This document shows positions 9,006 through 17,410 of a DNA stretch of 64,000 nucleotides, in pieces. The notes below the pieces were generated by a model. That model was not told the DNA's origin, ran no database searches, and was given only the letters and a program-made list of their open reading frames with translations. Every line of letters begins with the position of its first letter. The stretch's first letter is position 1. The stretch comes from Woeseiaceae bacterium (GTDB lineage: Bacteria > Pseudomonadota > Gammaproteobacteria > Steroidobacterales > Woeseiaceae): assembly GCA_028280615.1 (NCBI GenBank), contig JANQLK010000055.1, positions 119,245 to 183,244 on the forward strand, in the 5' to 3' direction. Both the position numbers and the translations under genes were made by a program.

Positions 9006-10016
9006 GTGACCAGCAAAGACTCCAAGTTCCGCGGCATACCGATCGTCCAGAGCGGCTCGAAGTACGAGACCGACGCCGGCTTCAACGCCATCAAGAACGG
9101 CATCAAGCAGCGCGCGGATACGGCGCCCGTCGCGCGCGGCGACAAGCCGAAGTGGCTGCGCGCCAAGATGCCGGCCGGGCACGGCTACGCGAAGACCCGC
9201 GGCATCGTCCACGAGCATCGACTGAGCACCGTGTGCGAGGAATCGATGTGCCCGAACATCGGCGAGTGCTGGAATGCCGGCACGGCGACGATCATGGTCC
9301 TGGGGTCGGTGTGCACACGCGCATGCCGTTTTTGCGCCGTGGACACGGGCAATCCAAAAGGCTGGCTCGACCCCGAGGAGCCGCTCAACACGGGCAAGGC
9401 CGTGAAACTCATGGGGCTCAAGTACGTCGTCATTACGTCGGTGGATCGCGACGACCTGGCGGACGGCGGCGCCGCTCACTACGCGGCCTGCGTGCGGGAG
9501 ATCAAGCGGCTGAACCCCGAGACCGCGGTCGAGGCGCTGACGCCGGATTTCTCAGGCGTCGACGAGCACGTCGAGCTCGTGGTCGATTCCGGCCTCGAGG
9601 TGTTCGCGCAGAACGTCGAGACGGTCAAGCGCCTCACGCACCCGGTCCGCGATCCGCGGGCCGGCTACGAGCAGACGATCGCCGTCCTGGAGCACGCCAA
9701 GTCTTACCGACCGGACGTACTGACCAAGACCAGCCTGATGCTGGGCCTGGGCGAGCGCGATTCGGAGATCATGCAGACCATGGATGACCTGCGCGAAGCC
9801 GGCGTCGACATCCTGACGTTCGGCCAGTACTTGAGGCCCACTCCCAATCACCTCGCGGTGCAGCGCTACGTAGCCCCGGACGAGTTCGCGGCATACCGCG
9901 AGGAAGGGCTCGAGCGCGGCTTTCTGGAGGTTGTCGCCGGACCCATGGTGCGCTCCAGCTACCGGGCGGAGCAGGTGCTACAGAAGAACAACGTCGGCCT
10001 CGCGGCCGAGGCCTGA
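9006..10016 (+). CDS. lipA: lipoyl synthase
   Basis: 336 residues from GTG 9006. Both iron-sulfur motifs are intact: the auxiliary cluster cysteines C77, C82 and C88 ([12 protein letters not shown]) and the radical-SAM CxxxCxxC at C103, C107 and C110 (CTRACRFC). The conserved ending RSSYRAEQV includes the Ser that ligates the auxiliary cluster. It inserts two sulfur atoms into octanoyl chains on E2 and H proteins in the cytosol. No lipB is adjacent, unlike the common lipB-lipA pairing. The start lacks a strong ribosome binding site. sohB follows after 16 bases. Confidence 0.96.
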   Translation: MTSKDSKFRGIPIVQSGSKYETDAGFNAIKNGIKQRADTAPVARGDKPKWLRAKMPAGHGYAKTRGIVHEHRLSTVCEESMCPNIGECWNAGTATIMVLGSVCTRACRFCAVDTGNPKGWLDPEEPLNTGKAVKLMGLKYVVITSVDRDDLADGGAAHYAACVREIKRLNPETAVEALTPDFSGVDEHVELVVDSGLEVFAQNVETVKRLTHPVRDPRAGYEQTIAVLEHAKSYRPDVLTKTSLMLGLGERDSEIMQTMDDLREAGVDILTFGQYLRPTPNHLAVQRYVAPDEFAAYREEGLERGFLEVVAGPMVRSSYRAEQVLQKNNVGLAAEA

Positions 10017-10032
10017 GCCGCACCTCGCTCTC

Positions 10033-11055
10033 ATGCTCACGGATGTCTTCGCGCAGTACGGGCTGTTCCTCCTCAAGGTCGTCACGATCGTAATCGCGAT
10101 CGCCCTCGTCATCGGGTTTGCGGCCGCGGCCGGCAGGAAGGGCGCGCAGGACGGACTCGAAGTCGAAAACCTCAACAAAAAGTTTCGCGATCTCGGCGCG
10201 ACGCTCAAGAAGTCGGTGCTCGGCAAGGCCGACGCGCGCAAAGAGCTGAAGGCGCTCAAGAAGCAGCAGAAGGCCGAAGCCAAGCAGGGCTCGGGCAAAC
10301 CAAGAAGCTTCGTCGTCGATTTCAAGGGCGATTTGAAGGCCAGCGCCGTGCCGTCGCTGCGCGAGGAAGTCAGCGCCGTCCTCGACGTCGCGACGCCCGG
10401 CGACGAAGTGCTGTTGAGGCTCGAGAATCCCGGCGGCCTGGTGCACGAGCACGGGCTTGCCGCGTCGCAGCTCGTCCGCATCCGCGAGGCCGGCATTCCG
10501 CTCATCGTGTGCGTCGACAAAGTCGCGGCGAGCGGCGGCTACCTCATGGCCTGCGTGGCCAACCGGATCGTCGCAGCGCCGTTCGCCATCCTCGGTTCGA
10601 TCGGCGTACTCGCGCAGATTCCGAACTTCAACCGGCTGCTGGACAGCCACGGCGTCAACGTCGAACAGATCACGGCCGGCAAGTACAAGCGCACGGTTAC
10701 GATGTTCGGCGAGAACAGCGACGAAGACCGCGCCAAGCTGCGCGAGGAGCTGGAGGACGTACACCTGCTGTTCAAGGGCGCGGTGGCGAACTACCGGCCG
10801 GACCTCGACCTCGAGAAGGTCGCGACCGGCGAACACTGGTACGGCACGCGCGCGCTCGAGCTCGGACTGGCCGACGAGCTCAAGACCAGCGACGAGTACC
10901 TGCGGCAGCGCGCGGAGGAGCGAGACCTGTATCGCATCACCTTCAACATCAAGCAGCCGCTGCAAAAACGCCTCATGACGAGCGTCGACGGCGCGCTCGA
11001 CAGGGCGGCCGATTCGCGCTGGCGGCGCTGGTTCGAGTCCCGTCTGCCGCGCTGA
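10033..11055 (+). CDS. sohB: inner-membrane protease SohB (S49 family)
   Basis: 340 residues from ATG 10033; an earlier in-frame ATG lies inside lipA. One N-terminal membrane helix (about 8-30), a charged Lys-rich linker (about 36-88), then an S49 peptidase domain with the catalytic Ser in VAASGGYLMAC (Ser about 167) and the general-base Lys in the AGKYKR segment (about 219), giving the Ser-Lys dyad of SppA/SohB. The catalytic domain is expected on the periplasmic side. It lies 16 bases after lipA and may share its transcript. A weak terminator-like structure follows. Confidence 0.92.
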   Translation: MLTDVFAQYGLFLLKVVTIVIAIALVIGFAAAAGRKGAQDGLEVENLNKKFRDLGATLKKSVLGKADARKELKALKKQQKAEAKQGSGKPRSFVVDFKGDLKASAVPSLREEVSAVLDVATPGDEVLLRLENPGGLVHEHGLAASQLVRIREAGIPLIVCVDKVAASGGYLMACVANRIVAAPFAILGSIGVLAQIPNFNRLLDSHGVNVEQITAGKYKRTVTMFGENSDEDRAKLREELEDVHLLFKGAVANYRPDLDLEKVATGEHWYGTRALELGLADELKTSDEYLRQRAEERDLYRITFNIKQPLQKRLMTSVDGALDRAADSRWRRWFESRLPR

Positions 11056-11065
11056 AGGCGGCGGA

Positions 11066-11096
11066 ACCGTCCACGCCCGGCACGGTCTAATTTTTT
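11066..11096 (+). terminator. possible weak terminator after sohB
   Basis: A 5-bp stem (ACCGT 11066-11070 with ACGGT 11082-11086) is followed by a run of six T at 11091-11096. The stem is short and the loop long (11 bases), so this is tentative. Confidence 0.35.
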
Positions 11097-11133
11097 CGCG
11101 GCTTCGCCAGTGCGCGACCGCAGCCAGCGTTTG

Positions 11134-11161
11134 TATACTTGGCTGGCACCTATTCAGGAGG
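11134..11161 (+). promoter_or_regulatory. candidate -10 box and Shine-Dalgarno before the M48 protease
   Basis: TATACT at 11134-11139 is a good -10 element but no matching -35 is evident at the right distance. AGGAGG at 11156-11161 is a near-perfect ribosome binding site 4 bases before ATG 11166 and fixes that start codon. Confidence 0.4.
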
Positions 11162-11165
11162 TTAC

Positions 11166-11945
11166 ATGCTTCCATCGACAGTCAGGCTGACCGTGCTTGC
11201 GGCTGCCGCCACGCTCGCGGCCTGCGCCGCGACACCCAGTGACTCCGACATGGCCGCCGAGGCGTCGCGCCAGTTCGCGGAAATGCGGGCGTCCATCCCG
11301 CTCGAGACGGATCGGGAGACGATCGATTACATTCATTGTGTCGCAACCGCGATCGTCGACGTCCTGCCGACCGAGTACCGCAACCTGCCCTGGGACATGG
11401 CGATCTTCGATGCCGACGCCGTCAACGCCTTCGCCATGCCGGGCGGCAAAATCGGTGTGATGACGGGCATTCTGAAGGCCGCCGACAATCAGGACCGGCT
11501 CGCCGCGGTCCTGGGCCACGAGGTCGCCCACGTTACGCAGAATCACGCCGCCGAGCGGGCGTCCCGCGCCAAGCCGTCCCAGCTCGGTGTGCAGGTAGCC
11601 GCGGTTCTGCTCGGCGGCGGCCACTCGGGCGCGACCTACACGGCCTACGAGGCCCTGAGCGCCGGTGCCGCGTTCGGCATCATGCTGCCGTTCTCGCGCG
11701 GCCAGGAAACCGAGGCCGACGTCGTCGGGCTCGAATACATGGCTCGTGCGGGCTTCGACCCGCGCGAGAGCGTCGCGCTGTGGCAGAACATGGAGAAGGC
11801 AACGGGCGGCAACGCACCGGCCGAGTTCATGTCCACTCACCCGGCGAGTTCGACGCGTATCGACAACCTGGTCTCGCAGTTCGGCAAGACGCTGGTCCTG
11901 TACAACGAAGCCAAGGCCAATGGCCGCAATCCCGACTGCGAATAG
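11166..11945 (+). CDS. M48 family metalloprotease lipoprotein
   Basis: 259 residues from ATG 11166, set by AGGAGG just upstream. A lipoprotein signal peptide ends at LAAC with Cys20 as the acylation site. The zinc site HEVAH (118-122) and a downstream Glu in QETEADVVGLEYM form the gluzincin active site. The length and the STHPASSTRI block match the LoiP/YcaL/BepA-like group of envelope proteases, which degrade misfolded outer-membrane proteins. It is likely anchored in the outer membrane facing the periplasm. A methyltransferase gene follows after 32 bases. Confidence 0.88.
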   Translation: MLPSTVRLTVLAAAATLAACAATPSDSDMAAEASRQFAEMRASIPLETDRETIDYIHCVATAIVDVLPTEYRNLPWDMAIFDADAVNAFAMPGGKIGVMTGILKAADNQDRLAAVLGHEVAHVTQNHAAERASRAKPSQLGVQVAAVLLGGGHSGATYTAYEALSAGAAFGIMLPFSRGQETEADVVGLEYMARAGFDPRESVALWQNMEKATGGNAPAEFMSTHPASSTRIDNLVSQFGKTLVLYNEAKANGRNPDCE

Positions 11946-11977
11946 GGACCGTTGACGCGTCCAACATAGGCCCTGCC

Positions 11978-12742
11978 ATGTCACCCGGGGACCGGACGAC
12001 AGGTTTCAACGACCATTTCTCCGGCGTGTCGCGCGGCTACGCTCGCTTCAGGCCGCGCTATCCCGATGCGCTGTTCGACTGGCTCCAGTCGCTGTGCAAG
12101 CGGCGGCAGCGCGCCTGGGACTGCGCGACCGGCTCGGGGCAGGCCGCCGTCGGCCTGGCGCGGCATTTCGATGCCGTCGAGGCGACCGATGCGAGCGCCG
12201 AGCAGATCGATGCGGCGAAACCGCACGCGCGCGTGCGCTACTCGGCGGCCCCGGCCGAATCCACGCCTTTCGCGGACTCGAGCTTCGACCTCGTCACGGT
12301 GGGACAGGCGCTGCACTGGTTTCACGTCGACCGCTTCTTCGACGAGGCGGCGCGCGTGGCGGTGCCCGAGGGCGTGCTCGCCGCCTGGTGCTACGGGGCC
12401 TGTCGCGTCTCGACGGGCGTGGATCGCGTCATTTACCAGCTCTACCACGACCTGACCGGCCCGTACTGGCCGCCCGAGCGCGCGTTCATCGAGCGCGGTT
12501 ACTCGGACTTCACGCTGCCCGGCACGGAACTCGAGCCGCCGGCTCTGAGCATGCGGCTCACGTGGCGCGCGGATGATATGCTCGGCTACCTGAGGACCTG
12601 GTCCGCCTGCCATCGCTACGAGCTCGAGCGGGGCGAGGATCCGGTCCGTATCATTGAATCAGACTTGAGGGACGCCTGGGCCGACGCACTGCTCACGGTA
12701 GAGTGGCCCCTGACGCTACGAGTATGCCGATTTCCGCCATGA
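11978..12742 (+). CDS. class I SAM-dependent methyltransferase
   Basis: 254 residues from ATG 11978. The SAM-binding glycine motif is AWDCATGSGQAAVGLA (about 46-61), followed by an acidic residue in VEATDASAEQI and motif IV-like SFDLVTVGQALHWFHVD. The aromatic HWF after motif IV is typical of methyltransferase domain 11 proteins related to the UbiE/trans-aconitate methyltransferase group. The substrate cannot be inferred. Its stop overlaps the next start as ATGA (12739-12742), so the two are translationally coupled. Confidence 0.82.
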   Translation: MSPGDRTTGFNDHFSGVSRGYARFRPRYPDALFDWLQSLCKRRQRAWDCATGSGQAAVGLARHFDAVEATDASAEQIDAAKPHARVRYSAAPAESTPFADSSFDLVTVGQALHWFHVDRFFDEAARVAVPEGVLAAWCYGACRVSTGVDRVIYQLYHDLTGPYWPPERAFIERGYSDFTLPGTELEPPALSMRLTWRADDMLGYLRTWSACHRYELERGEDPVRIIESDLRDAWADALLTVEWPLTLRVCRFPP

Positions 12743-13884
12743 CCGCTCTCGTGCGCACGCTTGCGTTGCCGGCAGCTGCGCTGACGTTCGCGGGCTGCGT
12801 CGAGTTCGCGCCGTACCTGGCCGATCCGCGGCCCCAGCTCGCGGGGGGCGACGGCGTCGAACGCGTCCCGCCCAATCATCCGAACCGGTTTTTGATCGGA
12901 TCGGCCGACGACGCGGTCATCGGCGCCCCGCAGATCGTGCTCGCCGGCGAAACCGACACGCTGTCGGACCTTGCGCGCGAATACGGCCTGGGCTACGACG
13001 AGATCGTCGCGGCCAACCCGACGCTCAATCCCTGGCTGCCCGGCAGGGATACCGCGGTGCTGCTCCCCACCGAATATGTCCTGCCCGACGGGCCGCGCGA
13101 GGGCATCGTGCTCAATGTCGCGGCCAAGCGCGTGTTCTATTTCCCCGAACCGCCCGCCGAAACCGACGACGGCACGAGCCAGGTCGTGCTGACCTTTCCG
13201 GTCGGCATTGGACGGGTCGGTTGGGAGACGCCGCTCGGCGAAGCGTCGGTGATCTCGAAAGCGGTAGACCCGACCTGGTACCCGCCCATCTCGGTTCGGC
13301 AGGAACACGCCGAACTCGGCGATCCGTTACCGGCCGTCGTTCCGCCCGGTCCCGACAATCCGCTGGGTACCCGCGTGCTGAAACTCGACATGCCGGGCTA
13401 TCTGCTGCACGGCACCAATCAGCCGTACGGTGTCGGCATGCGCGTCAGCCACGGCTGCGTGCGGCTGTATCCCGAGAACATCGAGTGGCTATACGATCTC
13501 GTCGATGTCGGCGAATCGGTGCGCATCGTCAACGAGCCGTATCTGCTCGGGAGACGCGACGGCGAGTGGTACTTCGAAGCACACGCGCCGCTCGAAGACG
13601 ACAGCATGGAGCCGGCCGAGCGACTCGATGCGCTGGTTGCCGACACCGAACTCGCACCGGCGCTTGCCGGCGAGGTTCGCGCGGTCGCGAGCATCGCCAA
13701 TGGCGTGCCCGTGCGGCTATCCGCGTTCGATGCCGTCGAGGTGCTGGCACGCGCGCGACACGTGGAAAACACCGTCGAAGTCGATCCCGATGCACCGACG
13801 CTCGAGGAGGTGCGGCAGATGATCGACGAGGCCGTGGCCGAAGCCGAGACGGCCGAGGTGCAGCTCGGCGGCGACGGTAACTGA
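12739..13884 (+). CDS. L,D-transpeptidase lipoprotein with LysM-like domain
   Basis: 381 residues. ATG 12739 is chosen because it gives a clean lipoprotein signal ending FAGC (Cys20) and an ATGA overlap with the previous gene. A LysM-like segment (about 64-110, AGETDTLSDLAREYGLGYDE) is followed by a YkuD domain whose active site SHGCVRLYP contains the catalytic Cys240 with His238; His224 lies upstream in HGTNQPYG. The layout matches ErfK/YbiS/YcfS enzymes, which make 3-3 crosslinks or attach lipoprotein to peptidoglycan. The C-terminal 110 residues are acidic and of unknown role. Confidence 0.9.
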   Translation: MTALVRTLALPAAALTFAGCVEFAPYLADPRPQLAGGDGVERVPPNHPNRFLIGSADDAVIGAPQIVLAGETDTLSDLAREYGLGYDEIVAANPTLNPWLPGRDTAVLLPTEYVLPDGPREGIVLNVAAKRVFYFPEPPAETDDGTSQVVLTFPVGIGRVGWETPLGEASVISKAVDPTWYPPISVRQEHAELGDPLPAVVPPGPDNPLGTRVLKLDMPGYLLHGTNQPYGVGMRVSHGCVRLYPENIEWLYDLVDVGESVRIVNEPYLLGRRDGEWYFEAHAPLEDDSMEPAERLDALVADTELAPALAGEVRAVASIANGVPVRLSAFDAVEVLARARHVENTVEVDPDAPTLEEVRQMIDEAVAEAETAEVQLGGDGN

Positions 13885-14034
13885 CCCGACAACCGGCGCT
13901 CCGCGCCCGAAATCCAGCAACGCTCACGCCATACGGTCGCGGCAGCGCATGCCCGGACGTCACGTCCACCCGTTGCCCGGCCTCCAGCCCGCATCTGTCA
14001 CGGTCAATAGGCACATCTACGACTCAAAAGCAAT

Positions 14035-14049
14035 TGATAACCATTCTCA
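14035..14049 (+). promoter_or_regulatory. Fur box upstream of the siderophore receptor
   Basis: The sequence TGATAACCATTCTCA matches the 7-1-7 Fur consensus (TGATAAT-N-ATTATCA) at 12 of 14 defined positions. It lies 48-62 bases before ATG 14097, a typical operator position. Iron-replete Fur should repress the receptor gene. Confidence 0.8.
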
Positions 14050-14096
14050 TTTGTCCTACTATTCGCAAAAACCATGCTGAACAACGGAAACAAGTA

Positions 14097-16235
14097 ATGA
14101 ACCACCCCTACCCGCTGCCTCGCCGCCGGTCGCTCGCGCTCGGCGTCGCGGCCGCTCTTGCCTGCGGCGGCAATGCGCTCGCCCAGGCGAACGACGAAGT
14201 CGACGAAATCATCGTCCAGGGCCGCTACCTCTCGATCGACAAGGTGAACTCGGTGAAGACGCCGACGCCGATCGTCAACATCCCGCAGAGCCTGTCGATC
14301 ATGACCAGCCAGCAGATCCAGGACCAGGCCATGCAGAACATGGGCGACGTGCTGCGGTACACGCCCGGCGTGGCGGTCAGCCAGGGTGAGGGCCATCGCG
14401 ATGCGATCATCATTCGCGGCATTCAGACCACGGCCGACTTCTTCATCGACGGCGTTCGCGATGACGTGCAGTACTACCGGCCGCTGTACAACGTTTCACA
14501 GGTAGAAGTGCTGCGAGGCTCGAACGCGCTGCTGTTCGGTCGCGGCGGCGGCGGCGGCGTGATCAACCGTGTCCAGAAGAAAGCGCAGATAGGCACGAGC
14601 TTCGGGTCGGTCTCGGCCGGCGCGGACAACTTCGGCGCGAACACGACGACGCTCGACGTGAATCTCGACGCCGGCGAACATAACGCGTTCCGCGTCAATG
14701 CTTACTACCAGCAGCTCGACAACCACCGGGACTTTTTCGACGGTGAGGGCTACGCCTTCAACCCGACCTGGCGGCTTCAGCTGGACAGCGGCACGACTTT
14801 CGACGTGTCGTACGAATACGTGAACGACGATCGCGTCGTCGACCGCGGCGTTCCCTCGCAGGCCGTCGCAGCCGGTCCCGGCGTGCCGCTGGAAGGCTAT
14901 CCGGACACCTTCTTCGGATCGCCCGATCAGAATTTCACGACACTCGAGGCGAATATCATTCGCGCGCGGGTCGATCACAACTTCTCAGACAGCATGCGCG
15001 GCAATGTCACGCTGCAGTATGCCGACTACGACAAGCTCTATCAGAACCTGTATCCCAGCGACACGGTCGTCGTAAGCAACGGCAGCTTCGATACCGTCGA
15101 GCTGGACGGCTACCGGGATCCGACCACGCGCGAGAACCTGATCGGACAGGCAAACCTGGTCTGGGACTTCGACACCGCGGGCATGATGCACACGCTCCTG
15201 ATCGGCGCGGAGTTCGGTGATCAGCAAACCGCGAACTCGAGGCAGGACAACGTGTTCGCGGCCAACGGCGAAGACCAGCTCGTTATCCCGTTTTCGGATC
15301 CGCTCGACATTCCCGGGTTCGGTTTCACGAATCTCGTTCGCGACCGCGAGTCCGACGTGCAGTTCTCGTCCTTCTACGTGCAGGACCAGTTCGACCTGAC
15401 CGAGCAGTTCAAGCTCGTTGCAGGCCTGCGGCTCGACGAGTTCGATATCAACGTCTTCGACCGTATCGAACAGAATGACGGTGACGCCGTCGACGGCAAC
15501 TTCTCGCGCAAGGACAGCGAAGTCACGCCGAGGCTCGGGTTCATCTACAAGCCGGCCGACAGCATTTCAATCTACGCGAGCTACAGCGAGACGTTTCTGC
15601 CGCAGTCCGGGGATCAGTTCCTGACCTTGAGTCTCGATTCGGAAAGTACTCGGCCTCAGTTCTTTGAAAACCGCGAGATCGGCTTCAAGTGGGACCTGCG
15701 CCCCGACCTGGCATTGACGACCGCGGTGTTCGAACTCGAGCGTGAGAGCTACACGTCGGTCGATCCCGAAGATCAGGACCAGCTCATCGTAATCGACGGC
15801 TCGACGACGCGCGGCTTCGAAGTGCAGCTGGTCGGCAACCTTACCGACAGCCTGTCGATCTCCACGGGCTATTCGTATCTCGACGGCGAAGTGGAACGAG
15901 AAGGCGGCGGCGGCGACGCCGGTAACCGTACCCGCCAGACGCCCGAGAACATGTTCTCGCTCTGGAGCAACTATACGCTGAGCGAACGCCTGGCCTTCGG
16001 TCTCGGCGCGACCTACCAGGACAGCTTCTTCGTGCGCGAAGACAACGATGTCGAGGTGCCGAGCTTCTTCCGCGTCGATGCCGCGGCCTTCTACACGGTG
16101 TCGGACAATCTGCGGCTGCAGCTCAACGTCGAGAACCTGTTCGACGAGGACTACTTCCCGGACGCCCACAGCAACACGAACATCACGACGGGCCGGCCGC
16201 TGAACGCGCGGCTTACCGCCGTCGTCAGCTTCTAG
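14097..16235 (+). CDS. TonB-dependent siderophore receptor
   Basis: 712 residues from ATG 14097, giving a signal peptide that ends GGNALAQ. The N-terminal plug domain includes a TonB-box-like segment (DEIIVQGRY), the block IPQSLSIMTSQQIQDQ and VEVLRGSNALLFGRGGGGG, which are diagnostic of the TonB-siderophore family (catecholate/hydroxamate receptors such as Fiu or FhuE). The rest is a 22-strand barrel ending in RLTAVVSF with the usual terminal Phe for barrel assembly. A near-consensus Fur box lies just upstream. No siderophore synthesis or transport genes are adjacent, so it may scavenge xenosiderophores. Its stop overlaps the convergent gene by 4 bases. Confidence 0.92.
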   Translation: MNHPYPLPRRRSLALGVAAALACGGNALAQANDEVDEIIVQGRYLSIDKVNSVKTPTPIVNIPQSLSIMTSQQIQDQAMQNMGDVLRYTPGVAVSQGEGHRDAIIIRGIQTTADFFIDGVRDDVQYYRPLYNVSQVEVLRGSNALLFGRGGGGGVINRVQKKAQIGTSFGSVSAGADNFGANTTTLDVNLDAGEHNAFRVNAYYQQLDNHRDFFDGEGYAFNPTWRLQLDSGTTFDVSYEYVNDDRVVDRGVPSQAVAAGPGVPLEGYPDTFFGSPDQNFTTLEANIIRARVDHNFSDSMRGNVTLQYADYDKLYQNLYPSDTVVVSNGSFDTVELDGYRDPTTRENLIGQANLVWDFDTAGMMHTLLIGAEFGDQQTANSRQDNVFAANGEDQLVIPFSDPLDIPGFGFTNLVRDRESDVQFSSFYVQDQFDLTEQFKLVAGLRLDEFDINVFDRIEQNDGDAVDGNFSRKDSEVTPRLGFIYKPADSISIYASYSETFLPQSGDQFLTLSLDSESTRPQFFENREIGFKWDLRPDLALTTAVFELERESYTSVDPEDQDQLIVIDGSTTRGFEVQLVGNLTDSLSISTGYSYLDGEVEREGGGGDAGNRTRQTPENMFSLWSNYTLSERLAFGLGATYQDSFFVREDNDVEVPSFFRVDAAAFYTVSDNLRLQLNVENLFDEDYFPDAHSNTNITTGRPLNARLTAVVSF

Positions 16236-17290
16236 CCCGAATCGAAGTAGCGCGCGAACTCCCCGGGCATCTTGCGCGGGTCGATCGGCATCGAATCGTC
16301 GACGTCGAGCGACCGCGAGCTGTAGGTATTCCAGAACAGCACGTGATTCGCTCCGATTCGCGGCAGGTCGGCGAGCATGGCCGTCATCGCCTTGCCCGTG
16401 TAGGTCGTATCGAGCGTGAGGCCGAGCAGCTCGCGAGCGGTCTCGATCGCAGCGTCGGTCGTATCGTCCGTGCGCCCGTATCCCGGGCCGTAGAAGTCGT
16501 GTCGGCAGACGACACGCACCCGCGCGGCGAGGTCTGCGGGTATCCTCGGGTCGTATCGATGCATGAGCGCCGCCGTCTTGCCGATGAGCCGGTCGAGCGC
16601 TGCGTCATTGGCGAACATTTCGTCGGTAACGCGCACGGCCTGCAGCTCGGTATCCAGCCCCGCAAGCGCCAGACCGAGCGCGAGGCCGGCCACCGTGCCC
16701 ATCGTGCCCAGCGCAACATAGATGCGACCAGGTCGGGGCAGCTCGCCCATGGCAATCTGCTCGGCGAGTTCGAGCCCGGCGTTCACGAACCCCAGGTTGC
16801 CCAGCCACGAGGAGCCGCCGAGCGGTATCACCCAGCAGCGACGGCCCTGGAACGCCTGCCGCATGACCGCGACGCGTTCCTCGCGCGAGCCGCCCCAGCG
16901 AATGACCTCGGTGCCGTTATGCTGATGGAAGCGCAGCGCCTTGCCGAGGCCGGGTTTGAGTGACTGGTGCGCGAGCAGGCAGGTGCTCTCGAAGCCGGCC
17001 TTTCTTGCGTACAGCGCCGTCGCCACGGCGTGATTCGATCCGACCGAACCGAATGTAGCCACCCGGGTCGCGCCGCGCTGCCGGGCGCGCTCGAACACGT
17101 ACTCGAGCTTGCGGACCTTGTTGCCGCCGTAGGCCTTGCCCGTCACGTCGTCATGTTTGACGAACACGCAGCGTGTATCGCCGCCGAACGTGACGTCGTG
17201 AGCCGACACCGGCGTCGGCAGATCGGCGAGCGCAAGCGTGCCCAGTGCGTTGCCGAGCGTCGGGTAGGCTCTCGCAAGGTGATTACTCAT
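16232..17290 (-). CDS. PLP-dependent D-cysteine desulfhydrase / ACC deaminase family
   Basis: 352 residues from ATG 17290. The PLP lysine is in GGNKVRKLEYV, and the phosphate/substrate loop is FGSVGSNHAVATALYA; a later LGTMGTVAGLALGL forms the PLP phosphate-binding glycine loop. This is a fold-type II enzyme of the DcyD/AcdS group. Whether it deaminates ACC or degrades D-cysteine cannot be told from sequence. It lies tail-to-tail with the siderophore receptor, sharing 4 bases. Confidence 0.85.
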   Translation of the reverse strand: MSNHLARAYPTLGNALGTLALADLPTPVSAHDVTFGGDTRCVFVKHDDVTGKAYGGNKVRKLEYVFERARQRGATRVATFGSVGSNHAVATALYARKAGFESTCLLAHQSLKPGLGKALRFHQHNGTEVIRWGGSREERVAVMRQAFQGRRCWVIPLGGSSWLGNLGFVNAGLELAEQIAMGELPRPGRIYVALGTMGTVAGLALGLALAGLDTELQAVRVTDEMFANDAALDRLIGKTAALMHRYDPRIPADLAARVRVVCRHDFYGPGYGRTDDTTDAAIETARELLGLTLDTTYTGKAMTAMLADLPRIGANHVLFWNTYSSRSLDVDDSMPIDPRKMPGEFARYFDSG

Positions 17291-17410
17291 CGTGCTCGAA
17301 GCCTAGCAGCGATCGGACATATCGTCAGGCCGGCGTCGCGCGCGCATGGCATCTTCAAGGGCGACTCTTTAAGATACGGTGAACTAAATCTGACCTTCAC
17401 GGAGATTGAA

